Shown: positions 40,862 through 50,401, counted from the first letter of the stretch. The stretch is DNA of 64,000 bases from Firmicutes bacterium UBA3553 (GCA_002381185.1 DFOA01000063.1:1-64000), one strand, 5' to 3'. Numbers and translations are program-made. The notes: generated by a model from the sequence alone, not told the origin.

Positions 40862-41764
40862 ATGCGTAATGATTATCCGATTCTTCCCAACTATGGAAAG
40901 ATTACCAGGTATGAGGAAGTTCCGGTTACTGTTCCGGAGCAAAGACAATTTCGCCAGCCAGGGTTAGAAGGAATGATGGTCCCGAGACCTATTATCGAAA
41001 ATTTAAACTATGTGGGAACCGGAAAGTTAGAGGGAAAGGCAGCACTTATTACCGGTGGAGACAGTGGTATTGGTGCGGCAGTAGCAATTGCATTTGCTAA
41101 GGAAGGTGCGAATATAGCAATTTCTTATTTAGATGAGCATGAGGATGCTAATCGTACCAAAGCCAGAATTGAAGAGCTTGGGAGAAGATGTTTACTGCTG
41201 CCCGGTGATTTAAGGGATAAATATCAATGCAGTTACATAGTAGATAAGACAGTGAAAGAATTCGGAAAACTAGATATTCTATGTAATCATGTGGGTATAC
41301 AGTTTCAGCAATTATCTTTACTTGACATAACAGATGAACAGTTTGATGATACTTTTAAGGTTAATGTTTATTCTCATTTCTATACAACAAGGGCGGCACT
41401 GCCTTATTTAAAAGCCGGAAGCGCCATAGTTAACACTGCTTCTGTTGTGGCATATGAAGGGAATGAACAATTAATTGATTATACTGCCACTAAAGCCGCT
41501 ATAGTCGGCTTCACCCGTGCATTGGCAAATAGTCTGATAAGTAAAGGAATAAGAGTAAATGCTGTTGCACCTGGACGTATATGGACTCCGCTAATACCTT
41601 CAAGTTTCTCGGGAGATGTAGTTACTCAGGCGGGAAACCCAATGAACCGTCAGGGTCAGCCGTTTGAACTGGCTCCGGCATATGTTTATCTGGCATCTGA
41701 TGACTCGCGTTTTGTAACAGGGCAAACCATTCATGTAAATGGAGGACAAATAATGTGCTCTTAA
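40862..41764 (+). CDS. SDR-family oxidoreductase (general-stress type)
   Basis: A 300-residue short-chain dehydrogenase with a roughly 50-residue N-terminal extension (Y-P-I-L-P-N-Y-G ... G-L-E-G-M-M-V-P-R-P) typical of the YhdF/YghA-type general-stress proteins. The cofactor site is A-L-I-T-G-G-D-S-G-I-G near residue 60, N-H-V-G at about 142, catalytic Ser in V-N-T-A-S-V near 195 and Y-x-x-x-K as Y-T-A-T-K near 209. ATG follows GGAGG. The substrate is unknown. It is monocistronic with a clear ribosome site. Confidence 0.9.
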   Translation: MRNDYPILPNYGKITRYEEVPVTVPEQRQFRQPGLEGMMVPRPIIENLNYVGTGKLEGKAALITGGDSGIGAAVAIAFAKEGANIAISYLDEHEDANRTKARIEELGRRCLLLPGDLRDKYQCSYIVDKTVKEFGKLDILCNHVGIQFQQLSLLDITDEQFDDTFKVNVYSHFYTTRAALPYLKAGSAIVNTASVVAYEGNEQLIDYTATKAAIVGFTRALANSLISKGIRVNAVAPGRIWTPLIPSSFSGDVVTQAGNPMNRQGQPFELAPAYVYLASDDSRFVTGQTIHVNGGQIMCS

Positions 41765-41996
41765 CAAAAATGAGGCGTGACCTTGCGGAGTTAATAGAAA
41801 AGCAGCCATAATATAGGGAAGAGTACATTTTTAAGAATAACAAAAGGTTTCTGAGTGTATTTCACGGAGAACCGGAAGTTTTGATTTCTTATGATACATA
41901 TCAGTTTAATGAGTAGTCTTTATATGAAGCATCAAAATTTAATGAAAAGCGTAAGGCAGAGGTGAAGATAATTAATGTAAATTGAAAACATAAATA
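41765..41996. other. Intergenic region before the T-box promoter
   Basis: No intact gene. Several short open stretches (for example around 41830-41940 reading F-L-S-V-F-H-G-E-P-E-V-L-I-S-Y-D-T-Y) look like decayed coding sequence of unknown parentage. Confidence 0.3.
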
Positions 41997-42326
41997 TTGA
42001 CTTATTGAATATAATAAAATATTATAATATAAATGAACACAAACAAAATGGCGTTGACGAGGAGGAGTACATACTCACCTGAAATATAGAGAGAAGATGG
42101 CTGGTGAAAATCTTCGCGAGGGAAGTATGGAAGTAGCCTTTGAGTTGTGAACCGAAAGGATTATCTTAGTAGGCTTCAACGGAAATTTCCACCGTTAAAA
42201 GGAAAGCAGTATCAGATAATATATTTTATCCCGTGCTGGCAGAGTGCAGATTCATATCTGAAATTAGGTGGTACCACGGACGCTACGATCCGCCCTAAGC
42301 AAGTAAAAAAGCTTAGGGCGGATTTT
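41997..42326 (+). promoter_or_regulatory. T-box leader of valS with promoter
   Basis: Promoter TTGACT (41997-42002), 17 bp, TATTAT. The leader carries a long stem I and GAAGTAGCC, where GTA could be the valine specifier codon. The antiterminator core AGGTGGTACCACGG lies near 42266-42279. The terminator pairs GATCCGCCCTAAGC (42287-42300) with GCTTAGGGCGGATT (42311-42324), followed by Ts. Uncharged tRNA-Val would stabilise the antiterminator and switch on valS. Confidence 0.9.
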
Positions 42327-42434
42327 TGTATGCCCTATCGCAACGAATTCCTAAATTATGCGACCGTCAGGGGGTGAATAATTTGGTGAATGAGACTATG
42401 ATTTTGTGTTCATGAAATTTAAGGAGGTATTACC

Positions 42435-44813
42435 GTGCAGAAAAACTATGATTTTAAACAAACAGAAAAAGAAATGCAAAATTTTTGGAAGGAAAATTCT
42501 ATCTATGACTTTGATTTCGAAAGTCAAAAAGAAATCTATTCTATTGACACACCGCCGCCCACCGTTAGCGGCAGCCTGCATATAGGACACATATTCTCTT
42601 ATACACAGGCGGAAATGATAGCACGCTTCAAACGCATGCAGGGTTATAATGTTTTTTATCCTTTCGGCTTTGATGACAACGGTCTGCCAACAGAAAGGCT
42701 TGTTGAAAAGGAAGAAGGAGTTATTGCAAAAAATCTTCCAAGAAGCGAATTTATTAAAAGATGCGTTATGACATCTGCAAAATACGAAAAAGAATTTAAA
42801 GATTTATGGCAATCTATGGGATTCTCAGTTGACTGGTCTCTCCAATATGAAACTATTAACCCAATGGCCCAGAGAATATCACAAAAATCTTTTATCAGGC
42901 TTTTGAAAGATGGGAAGGCGTATATGAAGGAGTCACCGGTTTTGTGGTGTACCGAATGTCAGACTTCAATAGCTCAAGCGGAGTTAGAGACCATTGAAAA
43001 GGATACTGACTTTAATTTCATCAAATTCAAGATAGACGAAGAAGAACTGATAGTTGCAACTACAAGGCCTGAGCTTTTGTATGGCTGTGTGTGTCTGTTT
43101 GTAAACCCGGAGGACGGCAGATATAAAAGATATATCGGAAAAAAGGCAATAGTACCTTTATATAATTACGAGATTCCGGTATTGGCAGATGAAAAGGCTG
43201 ATATCTGCAAAGGAACAGGTGTTGTAATGTGTGCAACTTTTGGCGACAGTACTGATGCAGAGTGGTATGAAATTCATAAACTGCCTCATAGGAAAGTTAT
43301 TTTACCTGATGGAACAATAGATGAAAGTGTTCCTTTGATTGGAGGGATGAAGGTCCTGACAGCCCGCAGACATATTACAGATATTCTTTTTGAAAGAGGA
43401 ATTCTTCTGGAGTCAAAAAGTATTAAACATACTATTGCTGTACATGAACGTTGTGGAAAAGAAATCGAGATTATGCTGTCAAAACAGTGGTACATTGATA
43501 TTCTCACCAATAAGGAAATGTTTTTAAAAGCTGCCGATAATATCAATTGGTATCCTGAGCATATGAAAAACAGATATACATCCTGGGTTGAAAATCTCAA
43601 ATGGGATTGGTGCATATCCCGCCAGCGTTATTTCGGTGTCCCTTTTCCCATATGGTACTGCAAAAACTGCGGGAAGGTTGCGGTTGCCGATGAAGAGCTG
43701 CTTCCGGTAAATCCTTTTGAAACAAAACCGGGGAACCCATGTTCTTGCGGATGTGATGAGTTTATTCCGGAGAGCTCTGTTTTTGATACATGGGCTACTT
43801 CATCAGTAACTCCTCAGATAAACGCAAAATGGTGTGAGCAAAATGATATTTCGGATAAAATTTTACCCATGAACTTGAGGACACAAGCTCATGAAATTAT
43901 ACGAACATGGGCATTTTATACAATAGTTAAAAGTCTTTACCATACAGAAAAAATTCCCTGGAGGGATATAATGGTTTGCGGTTTTGTTCTCGCTAAAAAA
44001 GGAGTAAAAATCAGCAAATCAAAGAGCAACTCGGAGTTATCACCCAAATTGCTTATTGAAACCCACTCTGCCGACGCTATAAGATATTGGGCTGCTAATT
44101 CCAAACTTGGAACAGATACTTTTTTTTCAATTGATGAATTAGGTATAGCCAAAAGATTTATAACAAAACTGTGGAATGCAGCTAAGTTTTCAATATCTCA
44201 CTTACAAGATATTAAGACGGATGCTGACATGGAGCTGATGCCTGTAGACAGATGGATAATCGAGCGATGTAAACAAACAGCTATTAATGCAAGAAGGTAT
44301 TTTGAACAATATGAAATAGGATCGGCAAGACATGAGATTGATGAATTCTTCTGGAAGGATTTGTGTGATTATTATCTTGAAATTGTTAAAGAGCGTTTAT
44401 ATCAGCCTGAAGTGCACGGATATAAAGAACGGCAGTCAGCACAACATGCCCTATATTATTGCATGCTCAATGTATTAAAGCTGTATGCTGTTTATGTTCC
44501 TCATATTACCGAATATATATATCAGGAATTTTTCAGACAGTTTGAAAGCAGCATTTCTATTCATAATTTATGCTGGGAAACTAACGAGTCAGTTGATAAT
44601 GAAATGATCCTTTTCGGAGAAAAACTTAAGAATGTTATTGCTGAAACAAGAAAGTATAAGTCTGAAAATGCTATGTCAATAAAAACTGAAATAGAAGAAA
44701 TTACAATTGAAGCCGATGAAAAATTCAGGGAATTGTTTAAGCAGACCATAAATGATATAAGGGCCTGTTGCCGGTCAAAGAAAATAACGCTAAACATACC
44801 GCCAGACAATTGA
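42435..44813 (+). CDS. valS: Valine--tRNA ligase, short form
   Basis: A 792-residue class I synthetase. HIGH is H49-I-G-H52 in G-S-L-H-I-G-H, and the KMSKS loop is K525-I-S-K-S529. The editing-domain signature T-T-R-P-E-L-L is near residue 223 and the W-D-W-C-I-S-R-Q-R-Y-F-G-V-P segment near 400. Usual bacterial ValRS has about 880 residues with a C-terminal coiled-coil arm; here the protein ends shortly after the anticodon-binding helices, so the arm is missing. That suggests either a second ValRS or an arm-less lineage. Expression is under T-box control. Followed by a strong terminator. Confidence 0.93.
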   Translation: MQKNYDFKQTEKEMQNFWKENSIYDFDFESQKEIYSIDTPPPTVSGSLHIGHIFSYTQAEMIARFKRMQGYNVFYPFGFDDNGLPTERLVEKEEGVIAKNLPRSEFIKRCVMTSAKYEKEFKDLWQSMGFSVDWSLQYETINPMAQRISQKSFIRLLKDGKAYMKESPVLWCTECQTSIAQAELETIEKDTDFNFIKFKIDEEELIVATTRPELLYGCVCLFVNPEDGRYKRYIGKKAIVPLYNYEIPVLADEKADICKGTGVVMCATFGDSTDAEWYEIHKLPHRKVILPDGTIDESVPLIGGMKVLTARRHITDILFERGILLESKSIKHTIAVHERCGKEIEIMLSKQWYIDILTNKEMFLKAADNINWYPEHMKNRYTSWVENLKWDWCISRQRYFGVPFPIWYCKNCGKVAVADEELLPVNPFETKPGNPCSCGCDEFIPESSVFDTWATSSVTPQINAKWCEQNDISDKILPMNLRTQAHEIIRTWAFYTIVKSLYHTEKIPWRDIMVCGFVLAKKGVKISKSKSNSELSPKLLIETHSADAIRYWAANSKLGTDTFFSIDELGIAKRFITKLWNAAKFSISHLQDIKTDADMELMPVDRWIIERCKQTAINARRYFEQYEIGSARHEIDEFFWKDLCDYYLEIVKERLYQPEVHGYKERQSAQHALYYCMLNVLKLYAVYVPHITEYIYQEFFRQFESSISIHNLCWETNESVDNEMILFGEKLKNVIAETRKYKSENAMSIKTEIEEITIEADEKFRELFKQTINDIRACCRSKKITLNIPPDN

Positions 44814-44820
44814 AAAAATC

Positions 44821-44859
44821 AAAATAACCCTTGTAATAACAGTATACAAGGGTTATTTT
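44821..44859 (+). terminator. Terminator after valS
   Basis: AAAATAACCCTTGTA pairs with TACAAGGGTTATTTT in a 15-bp perfect stem with a 9-nt loop, ending in Ts. Confidence 0.85.
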
Positions 44860-44906
44860 AGTTAAAATCCGCACATAAATAAAGAGATAAACTTAATAAA
44901 ATTATA

Positions 44907-44935
44907 TTGACAAAACTAAAAAAGTTTATTATACT
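44907..44935 (+). promoter_or_regulatory. Sigma-A promoter of the GIY-YIG/MoxR-VWA operon
   Basis: TTGACA (44907-44912), 17 bp, TATACT (44930-44935). Downstream, an AGTAATTT unit is repeated in tandem near 44949-44965 and could be a regulatory site. Confidence 0.75.
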
Positions 44936-45045
44936 TCAATAAGTTGCTAGTAATTTAGTAATTTAGTAAAAGAGTAAAACAAATTATAATCTTAAATCGT
45001 TTGAAATTCAGTAAGAAAGATAAATAAATCTATGGAGGTTTTAAA

Positions 45046-45393
45046 ATGAATGAAATGAGAAAAAGAAAATTATTAATGGAATATAAACATAGAAAGCCGG
45101 AAATGGGGATATTTGTGTTTGAATGTATTTCTACAGGAAAGAGATATATTGGATGTACAAATGATACAAAAAGCACTGTAAATGCTAATCGGTTCAAGTT
45201 GGGAGCGGGTCTGCACAAGAATAATAATTTGCAAGCTGATTGGAATAATTATGGAGAGCCTAATTTTTCTGTCAGGGTGTTGGAGATACTTCCTTATGAT
45301 GAAAAAGATGAGACAAAAACAGATTATAGTGTGGAATTAGAAGCATTGCGTGATAAATGGATCAAAAAGGAGGAAAATTCCGAGGTAATTTAA
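45046..45393 (+). CDS. GIY-YIG nuclease-family protein
   Basis: A 115-residue protein with the GIY-YIG core: M-G-I-F-V-F-E-C-I-S-T-G-K-R-Y-I-G-C-T near residues 20-38, a conserved N-R-F-K-L-G (Arg of the active site) near residue 48 and E of the final helix in L-E-A-L-R-D. It lacks any obvious accessory domain, so substrate specificity is unknown. The ATG follows GGAGG. The gene is 4 bp upstream of a large AAA/VWA gene, so the two are probably one operon and may act together. Confidence 0.78.
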   Translation: MNEMRKRKLLMEYKHRKPEMGIFVFECISTGKRYIGCTNDTKSTVNANRFKLGAGLHKNNNLQADWNNYGEPNFSVRVLEILPYDEKDETKTDYSVELEALRDKWIKKEENSEVI

Positions 45394-45396
45394 GGA

Positions 45397-47634
45397 GTGA
45401 AAATTATGGAACAAAATAAAGACATTTATAACATAGGCGAAAAGGAATACTTTTTATCGCCGGATAGGATATTTACTGATGAAGAGAAAGCTTTGATATG
45501 GAAGAAACCACTGTCTCATAAAACAAGTTCAGAGGAAATCAGGATATGTAATGAGGTGAAGCGCAATTGGAATCGCGGAGAAATGAAAATTGCCAATATA
45601 CTTTTAGAAGGAGATGCAGGTTCTGGAAAAACCCAGCTTGCAAAAGCTTTATCAGCTGATTTTGGACTTCCATATGCTAAGGTAACCTGTTTTGCAGATA
45701 TGGATAAGTCAGATATTATAGGTGCGATATTGCCTGTCATTTCTGAAGATAAATTGGAGAAAATTAAAGATGAGGATAAAAAGGCCTTAAAAGCGCTGTA
45801 TGAAAGTGATGGATTCCAAAGTGCAACAGAAGTCCTGGTTAATGTATTGGGTATAACAAATGAACAGGCAGCTTTAAAAATGAAATATTTGATAAAGATA
45901 GCACAAGAGAATTTTATGAATGATACGGTTGAATACAGATTTTATCCATCCGAAATTATAAGAGCTTATCGCAACGGATATTTGTTAGAAATACAAGAAC
46001 CGACCGTAATCAGGGATGCGGCGGTATTAATGGCTTTAAATTCTGCGCTGGAGTTAGACGGCAGCATAAATCTTCCGACAGAAATTATCCGCCGCCATCC
46101 TGATTGTATAGTAATAATTACTACAAACCGTAATTATTTAGGTTGCAGGCCTTTAAACGAATCTTTGCGCGACAGAGTTCAGCATACTGAAAGGATGGAT
46201 TTGCCGAGTAAAGAAATTATGATAGAACGCGCTGTTTCAAAAACGGGATTCAGCAATTATCCATTGCTTGAAGTATTGGCTGATACAATTATCATATTGG
46301 ATAAAACAGCTAAGGCCAATGCTATTAAAGGAGTTGCCGGAATGCGTTCATTCTTTTACTGGGTGGATGCCATTGCTTTTGGTTCATCAATTAAAAAATC
46401 GCTTTACCACAAGGTAATCTACAAGATTACAACAGATTTTGAAGAAATTAAAATACTGGAAGATGCATTAAAGAGGCACAAGATATTTGAAGAATTAAGT
46501 GAATTTGAAAGTAATAAAAAAAAACTCCAATATTCAGAAGTAGCGGAGATTAAAACCTGGGGAAGTGTTGAATCAGATGATATGGAAGCCGATTCTGATG
46601 AAAATGCAATAGCTCTGAGAAAATCGCCGGAAAGCGAAGAAAGTTCATCCAGGGTTTCTGATGAAATCGGAGAAACTGACAGCACTGATTTAGGAGAGGA
46701 TGGATTACCTAAATATCATCAGCTGAATCCTGAACATAATTCTGAAAATGAAAAAAGCGAAGAAGATAAATTCAGGAAAAAATTAAATCAGGAGGCAAGA
46801 AAAGCAGTATCAGAATCAATTCATAAAAAGGTAAAATTGATAGTTCACAGGCCTGAATGGGATATGAAGGATCAAGAAGAATATATTGAATTGAGCAAAG
46901 AAATAATGCCCATAATCAGAGAAATTGCAAGAAAGACCGAACCTTTGCTGGAGCATGATGTTTCCGCCGAGTTTGCAAAAAACCACTACTATGGCAGTAA
47001 GTTTCAATCTGATAGTGTTGTTTATAAAGACTTCAGATGCTTTTCTAAAAAACTGCCTCCAAATGAGTCTCCATCCCTTGCAGTTGGGCTGAGAGTAGAT
47101 GAGTCCGCATCCATGACAGCTTTCGGAAGATTAGAAGCAGCAAAGCGTGCAGTTGTTGCAGTATACGAATTTTGTAAAATGTGCGACATACCTGTATTGG
47201 TTTATGGAGATACGGCTGATGTTTCGAAATTAGAACAAATGTCCATATTTGCATATGCAGATTTTGACAAAGATGATTATAGCAACAGATATAGACTGAT
47301 GAAAATTCGCGGACGCAGCAATAATCGCGACGGCATGTCACTTAGAATTATTTCGGAAAGATTATTAACTACAAACCAGCAGACGAAGCTATTGATTAGT
47401 ATAAGTGATGGGCAGCCCAAGGCTATGGAAGATTATACAGGAAGTAAAGCTATCAACGATATGAAGCAGACTATTGCTGAGTTTGAAAGAAAAGGTATTA
47501 CATTTTTGTCAGCTGCCATAGGTCATGATAAAGATATTATTAATGATATTTATGGAGAACACAGATTTTTGGATATTACAAATCTAAATGAATTTCCTGC
47601 AAAGCTTGTTCGAGTTATAGCCAGGTATTTGTAA
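45397..47634 (+). CDS. Fused MoxR-type AAA ATPase/VWA-domain protein
   Basis: A 745-residue single-chain protein. N-terminal AAA domain: Walker A G72-D-A-G-S-G-K-T79, then C-I-V-I-I-T-T-N-R-N near residue 245 with L-R-D-R-V-Q sensor/arginine region. A long acidic, Ser/Glu-rich linker (about 390-450) follows. The C-terminal VWA domain has the MIDAS D568-E-S-A-S572 and S-I-S-D-G-Q-P near residue 670. MoxR and VWA proteins normally occur as separate partners that act as metal-cofactor or complex-maturation chaperones (for example CbbQ/CbbO); here they are joined. Client unknown. The GIY-YIG gene precedes it. Confidence 0.85.
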   Translation: MKIMEQNKDIYNIGEKEYFLSPDRIFTDEEKALIWKKPLSHKTSSEEIRICNEVKRNWNRGEMKIANILLEGDAGSGKTQLAKALSADFGLPYAKVTCFADMDKSDIIGAILPVISEDKLEKIKDEDKKALKALYESDGFQSATEVLVNVLGITNEQAALKMKYLIKIAQENFMNDTVEYRFYPSEIIRAYRNGYLLEIQEPTVIRDAAVLMALNSALELDGSINLPTEIIRRHPDCIVIITTNRNYLGCRPLNESLRDRVQHTERMDLPSKEIMIERAVSKTGFSNYPLLEVLADTIIILDKTAKANAIKGVAGMRSFFYWVDAIAFGSSIKKSLYHKVIYKITTDFEEIKILEDALKRHKIFEELSEFESNKKKLQYSEVAEIKTWGSVESDDMEADSDENAIALRKSPESEESSSRVSDEIGETDSTDLGEDGLPKYHQLNPEHNSENEKSEEDKFRKKLNQEARKAVSESIHKKVKLIVHRPEWDMKDQEEYIELSKEIMPIIREIARKTEPLLEHDVSAEFAKNHYYGSKFQSDSVVYKDFRCFSKKLPPNESPSLAVGLRVDESASMTAFGRLEAAKRAVVAVYEFCKMCDIPVLVYGDTADVSKLEQMSIFAYADFDKDDYSNRYRLMKIRGRSNNRDGMSLRIISERLLTTNQQTKLLISISDGQPKAMEDYTGSKAINDMKQTIAEFERKGITFLSAAIGHDKDIINDIYGEHRFLDITNLNEFPAKLVRVIARYL

Positions 47635-47835
47635 TGGAGTATAAAAATGATTATTACCCGGAATAATACACAATTTGCGTTTGCACAAGTCCTTACAGCC
47701 TGATATACAGATATCAACAGATAGCGGGCTAAAAGGGTATGTGCGAAATTCATTGCCATGGAAGCATAATTATATATTGTATTAATTGAGAAACAGATAT
47801 ATAATTTAGTAAAATATTGCATTCGAGGGATTATT

Positions 47836-48300
47836 ATGGAATGGAGCGAACTATTTAATATAAGCCAGATGCCTTCTGTTAAGGACATAAAAGCTTATAT
47901 CGGGAAATCAGAGCCAATCTGGAATGAACTTACTTCGTTTATTGAAGATACGTACAATGTAAGCTCTCAAATATCATACAGCAAATGCTCTGCACAGCCA
48001 GGCTGGAATATAAAATATAAGAAGTCTGGTAAGTCGCTGTGCACACTCTATCCGATGGAAGATTATTTCATTGCTTTAATTGTGGTAGGGGCAAAAGAAG
48101 AGGATGAGGTAAAAATGGCGATGGATGCAGGAATGTTTACGCCGTATGTCATGGAACTATATCAAAAAACCGCATTTTCCGCCGGTGGGCGATGGCTGAT
48201 GATAGAAGTTAAGAATAAAGAGGTGTTAAACGATATTAAGGCTTTAATGAAGATAAGAGTTACTCCCAAAAGTAAACTGAAGATGAAGAAATCTCTATAA
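47836..48300 (+). CDS. DUF3788-family protein
   Basis: A 154-residue protein whose Y-S-K-C-S-A-Q-P-G-W-N-I-K-Y-K-K-S-G-K-S-L-C-T-L-Y-P and F-I-A-L-I-V-V-G segments match DUF3788. The family is common in Firmicutes and Bacteroidetes; function unknown. It has no membrane segment. Start ATG with a weak GAGGG site 8 nt upstream. Followed by a bidirectional terminator. Confidence 0.8.
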   Translation: MEWSELFNISQMPSVKDIKAYIGKSEPIWNELTSFIEDTYNVSSQISYSKCSAQPGWNIKYKKSGKSLCTLYPMEDYFIALIVVGAKEEDEVKMAMDAGMFTPYVMELYQKTAFSAGGRWLMIEVKNKEVLNDIKALMKIRVTPKSKLKMKKSL

Positions 48301-48345
48301 TTAATTTACAAAAGGTGTATGTGTTTTATCAGCTGTTGAGTGAAA

Positions 48346-48407
48346 CCTGAGCTTCATGCTGACTAGGCCCGGATAGAGTTTAGTCAAAGCTCAGGAGTTC
48401 TTTTTTT
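48346..48407. terminator. Bidirectional terminator
   Basis: CCTGAGCTT and AAGCTCAGG arms with an inner TGACTA/TAGTCA stem, followed by GAGTTCTTTTTTT. It separates the DUF3788 gene from the convergent DUF2000 gene. Confidence 0.75.
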
Positions 48408-48408
48408 A

Positions 48409-48831
48409 CTATCTCAGTAATGGCATACTTCCGGTCAGCCTGTTGACCTTTTTCTTATCTCCGTACAGAAAGAGACCCAGGTAGTTGAAGTTATCTTCTG
48501 GACTTGAACCGGCGGATGCGGCATATTCTTCATATGTATTGCATGCCTGAGCTATATCTGAAAAGTCTACTGCGGTTACATCTTCAAAATCTGGAGTATA
48601 CAGCTTTCTTCGGATGGTTTTAAGTTCCGACTTGTCTCCTTTTAAAACAGGAATTGGTCGTGTAACAATGCCCTTGTGTACTTGACCAGATCCGTCATTT
48701 ACATCATGACCTATAATTTCCGGGACTAATCCTCCGATAGTAATCCCTAAAATAGCTGAGGTATTTGCTATGACCCCTGTGGGAAGATCCGCATCAATCA
48801 CAAGTACGCATTTAATGTCTTTGGTTATCAT
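48409..48831 (-). CDS. DUF2000-family protein
   Basis: A 140-residue protein with C-V-L-V-I-D-A-D-L-P-T-G-V-I-A-N-T-S-A-I-L-G at the start and L-F-L-Y-G-D-K-K-K-V-N-R-L-T-G-S-M-P-L-L-R at the end; this is DUF2000, a fold related to peptidyl-tRNA hydrolase 2. Function is unknown. I chose the ATG at 48831 because AAGGAGAG lies just upstream, although an earlier ATG at 48858 would extend it by nine residues into the upstream gene. It overlaps the end of the AraC-type gene by 20 bp, so the two are coupled. Confidence 0.8.
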   Translation of the reverse strand: MITKDIKCVLVIDADLPTGVIANTSAILGITIGGLVPEIIGHDVNDGSGQVHKGIVTRPIPVLKGDKSELKTIRRKLYTPDFEDVTAVDFSDIAQACNTYEEYAASAGSSPEDNFNYLGLFLYGDKKKVNRLTGSMPLLR

Positions 48832-49669
48832 ATGGTATCTCTCCTTTTTGTTCTTCATTCATAAATATTCGCATGTATTGTCCTGGGGTGAGGCCGATTA
48901 GTTTTTTGAAAAAGTTGGAAAAGTGGCTCTGGTCGCTAAAACCTGTGCATAGTGCGGCATCTGCGGGAGATGTGCCTTGCTCCAGCAATTTTTTTGCTTT
49001 ATCTATGCGTATTGTCTGCAGATAGCTATAAGGAGAAATTCCCCTTTCCTTGGTGAACGACCGCAGGAAATGGTACTTGCTCATTCCAGCAAGGGAACCT
49101 AATTCATCAAGTGTAATTGATTTATCATAATTTGTTTCTAAATAATTGCACACTGATTTAAAGCCGGAACAAGGATTCTGTTCTCGGGTGCTGGTGTCAT
49201 TGCCGGCATATTCCTGAATAAGGTGACCGATAAGGAACAAATACAGTTCCTCCTTTACAAAGTCGGTTTCTCCGCGGCATATCATCTTGTGCAGTTCCTG
49301 CAGAGAATTGGCAAGATCACTGCGATAAAGCACCGGTTGTGAAAAGTTGGAAAGAAACTCCTGCCCTGTTATGTCGAATGCCGTTTTTTTCATAATTTCT
49401 TTTTTGATGTTGATGCAGCGATAATCCAGAGTTTTACCGTCAATCTGTTCACAAGAATGAACATCTCCCGGATTGAATAAGGTTATGTCACCCGGGCTGA
49501 TTATATATTCATGATTTTTGCACAGCAGGTACCGCTGCCCGGCTTCAATAAATCCGATAACATAGTAATCATGAAAGTGATTGGGAAATTTTTGCATTAC
49601 TCCTTGAAACCTGTATGCCTCAATGTGCAGCTCTGAATCGTAGCAGACAGTCCTGATTTCTTTTTCCAT
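48812..49669 (-). CDS. AraC-family transcriptional regulator
   Basis: A 285-residue regulator. N-terminal cupin-like ligand domain: F-P-N-H-F-H-D-Y-Y-V-I-G near residue 29 and I-S-P-G-D-I-T-L-F-N-P-G-D-V-H near residue 55. C-terminal AraC helix-turn-helix: S-I-T-L-D-E-L-G-S-L-A-G-M-S-K-Y-H-F-L-R-S-F near residue 185 and A-A-L-C-T-G-F-S-D-Q-S-H-F-S-N-F-F-K near 240. It probably controls the coupled DUF2000 gene and itself; the ligand is unknown. Confidence 0.9.
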   Translation of the reverse strand: MEKEIRTVCYDSELHIEAYRFQGVMQKFPNHFHDYYVIGFIEAGQRYLLCKNHEYIISPGDITLFNPGDVHSCEQIDGKTLDYRCINIKKEIMKKTAFDITGQEFLSNFSQPVLYRSDLANSLQELHKMICRGETDFVKEELYLFLIGHLIQEYAGNDTSTREQNPCSGFKSVCNYLETNYDKSITLDELGSLAGMSKYHFLRSFTKERGISPYSYLQTIRIDKAKKLLEQGTSPADAALCTGFSDQSHFSNFFKKLIGLTPGQYMRIFMNEEQKGEIPYDNQRH

Positions 49670-49834
49670 TTTTTTAACCCTCGTTTATTTTTACATTAAA
49701 ATTATAACATAAAGAATTAAGGTGGGCTTGAATGATATTGCTATTTTTTAAAAGATTAAAATATATAAAAGGTAAGAGTATCATGTAATAATAGAAATGT
49801 GATTCTTGCAATCAATATTCGAAAGGAAAAAGCT

Positions 49835-50368
49835 ATGAGAATTATTATTTTACCTGAAAAAAAGATAAATAAGAATATGTACTTCATATATTATTGCATT
49901 ATGTTAATTGCTTTTATAATTATTGGTTTATCTGCTTGTTCCAACTCTCCAAAAGAAAAAGAGGAAATTATTTATAAAAAAATCGGTGATGAAGTTGTTC
50001 TCGAAACACTTAATTTGAAAATAAACAGTGTGGAAGAAAAACAATTAATCAGCTCATATTATGGTTCAGCAGCAGAGGCGGCAGAAGGTGCCAAGTTTGT
50101 ATTGGTTGTATTAGAAGTCAAAAATACAACAGATACATCTTTTGCATTTTTATCTGATTTAAAACTTATAGACGATAAAGGACGTGAGTTTGATTCTTAT
50201 CCTTATACTATAGGCAATATAGACAACTATATTGAAAACAGGAAGTTATCGCCTGATATAAAAGAAATAGGTTATCTGGTTTATGAAATACCCGCAGATT
50301 CTGAAAGTTACAGTATTCACTCATTTAAAGAAGATACAAATGAATTGTACGACATTAAATTAAGATAA
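49835..50368 (+). CDS. DUF4352-family lipoprotein
   Basis: A 177-residue lipoprotein. A hydrophobic signal (M-Y-F-I-Y-Y-C-I-M-L-I-A-F-I-I-I-G-L-S-A-C) ends in lipobox L-S-A-C. The mature part is a DUF4352 immunoglobulin-like domain: V-L-V-V-L-E-V-K-N-T-T-D-T-S-F-A-F-L-S-D-L-K-L-I-D-D-K-G-R-E-F near residues 88-118 and I-G-Y-L-V-Y-E-I-P near 148. It sits on the outside of the membrane; the binding partner is unknown. ATG after GAAAGG. Confidence 0.8.
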   Translation: MRIIILPEKKINKNMYFIYYCIMLIAFIIIGLSACSNSPKEKEEIIYKKIGDEVVLETLNLKINSVEEKQLISSYYGSAAEAAEGAKFVLVVLEVKNTTDTSFAFLSDLKLIDDKGREFDSYPYTIGNIDNYIENRKLSPDIKEIGYLVYEIPADSESYSIHSFKEDTNELYDIKLR

Positions 50369-50401
50369 AAAAGTAAAATTATTAACTGAGGTGGAATTAT
50401 A

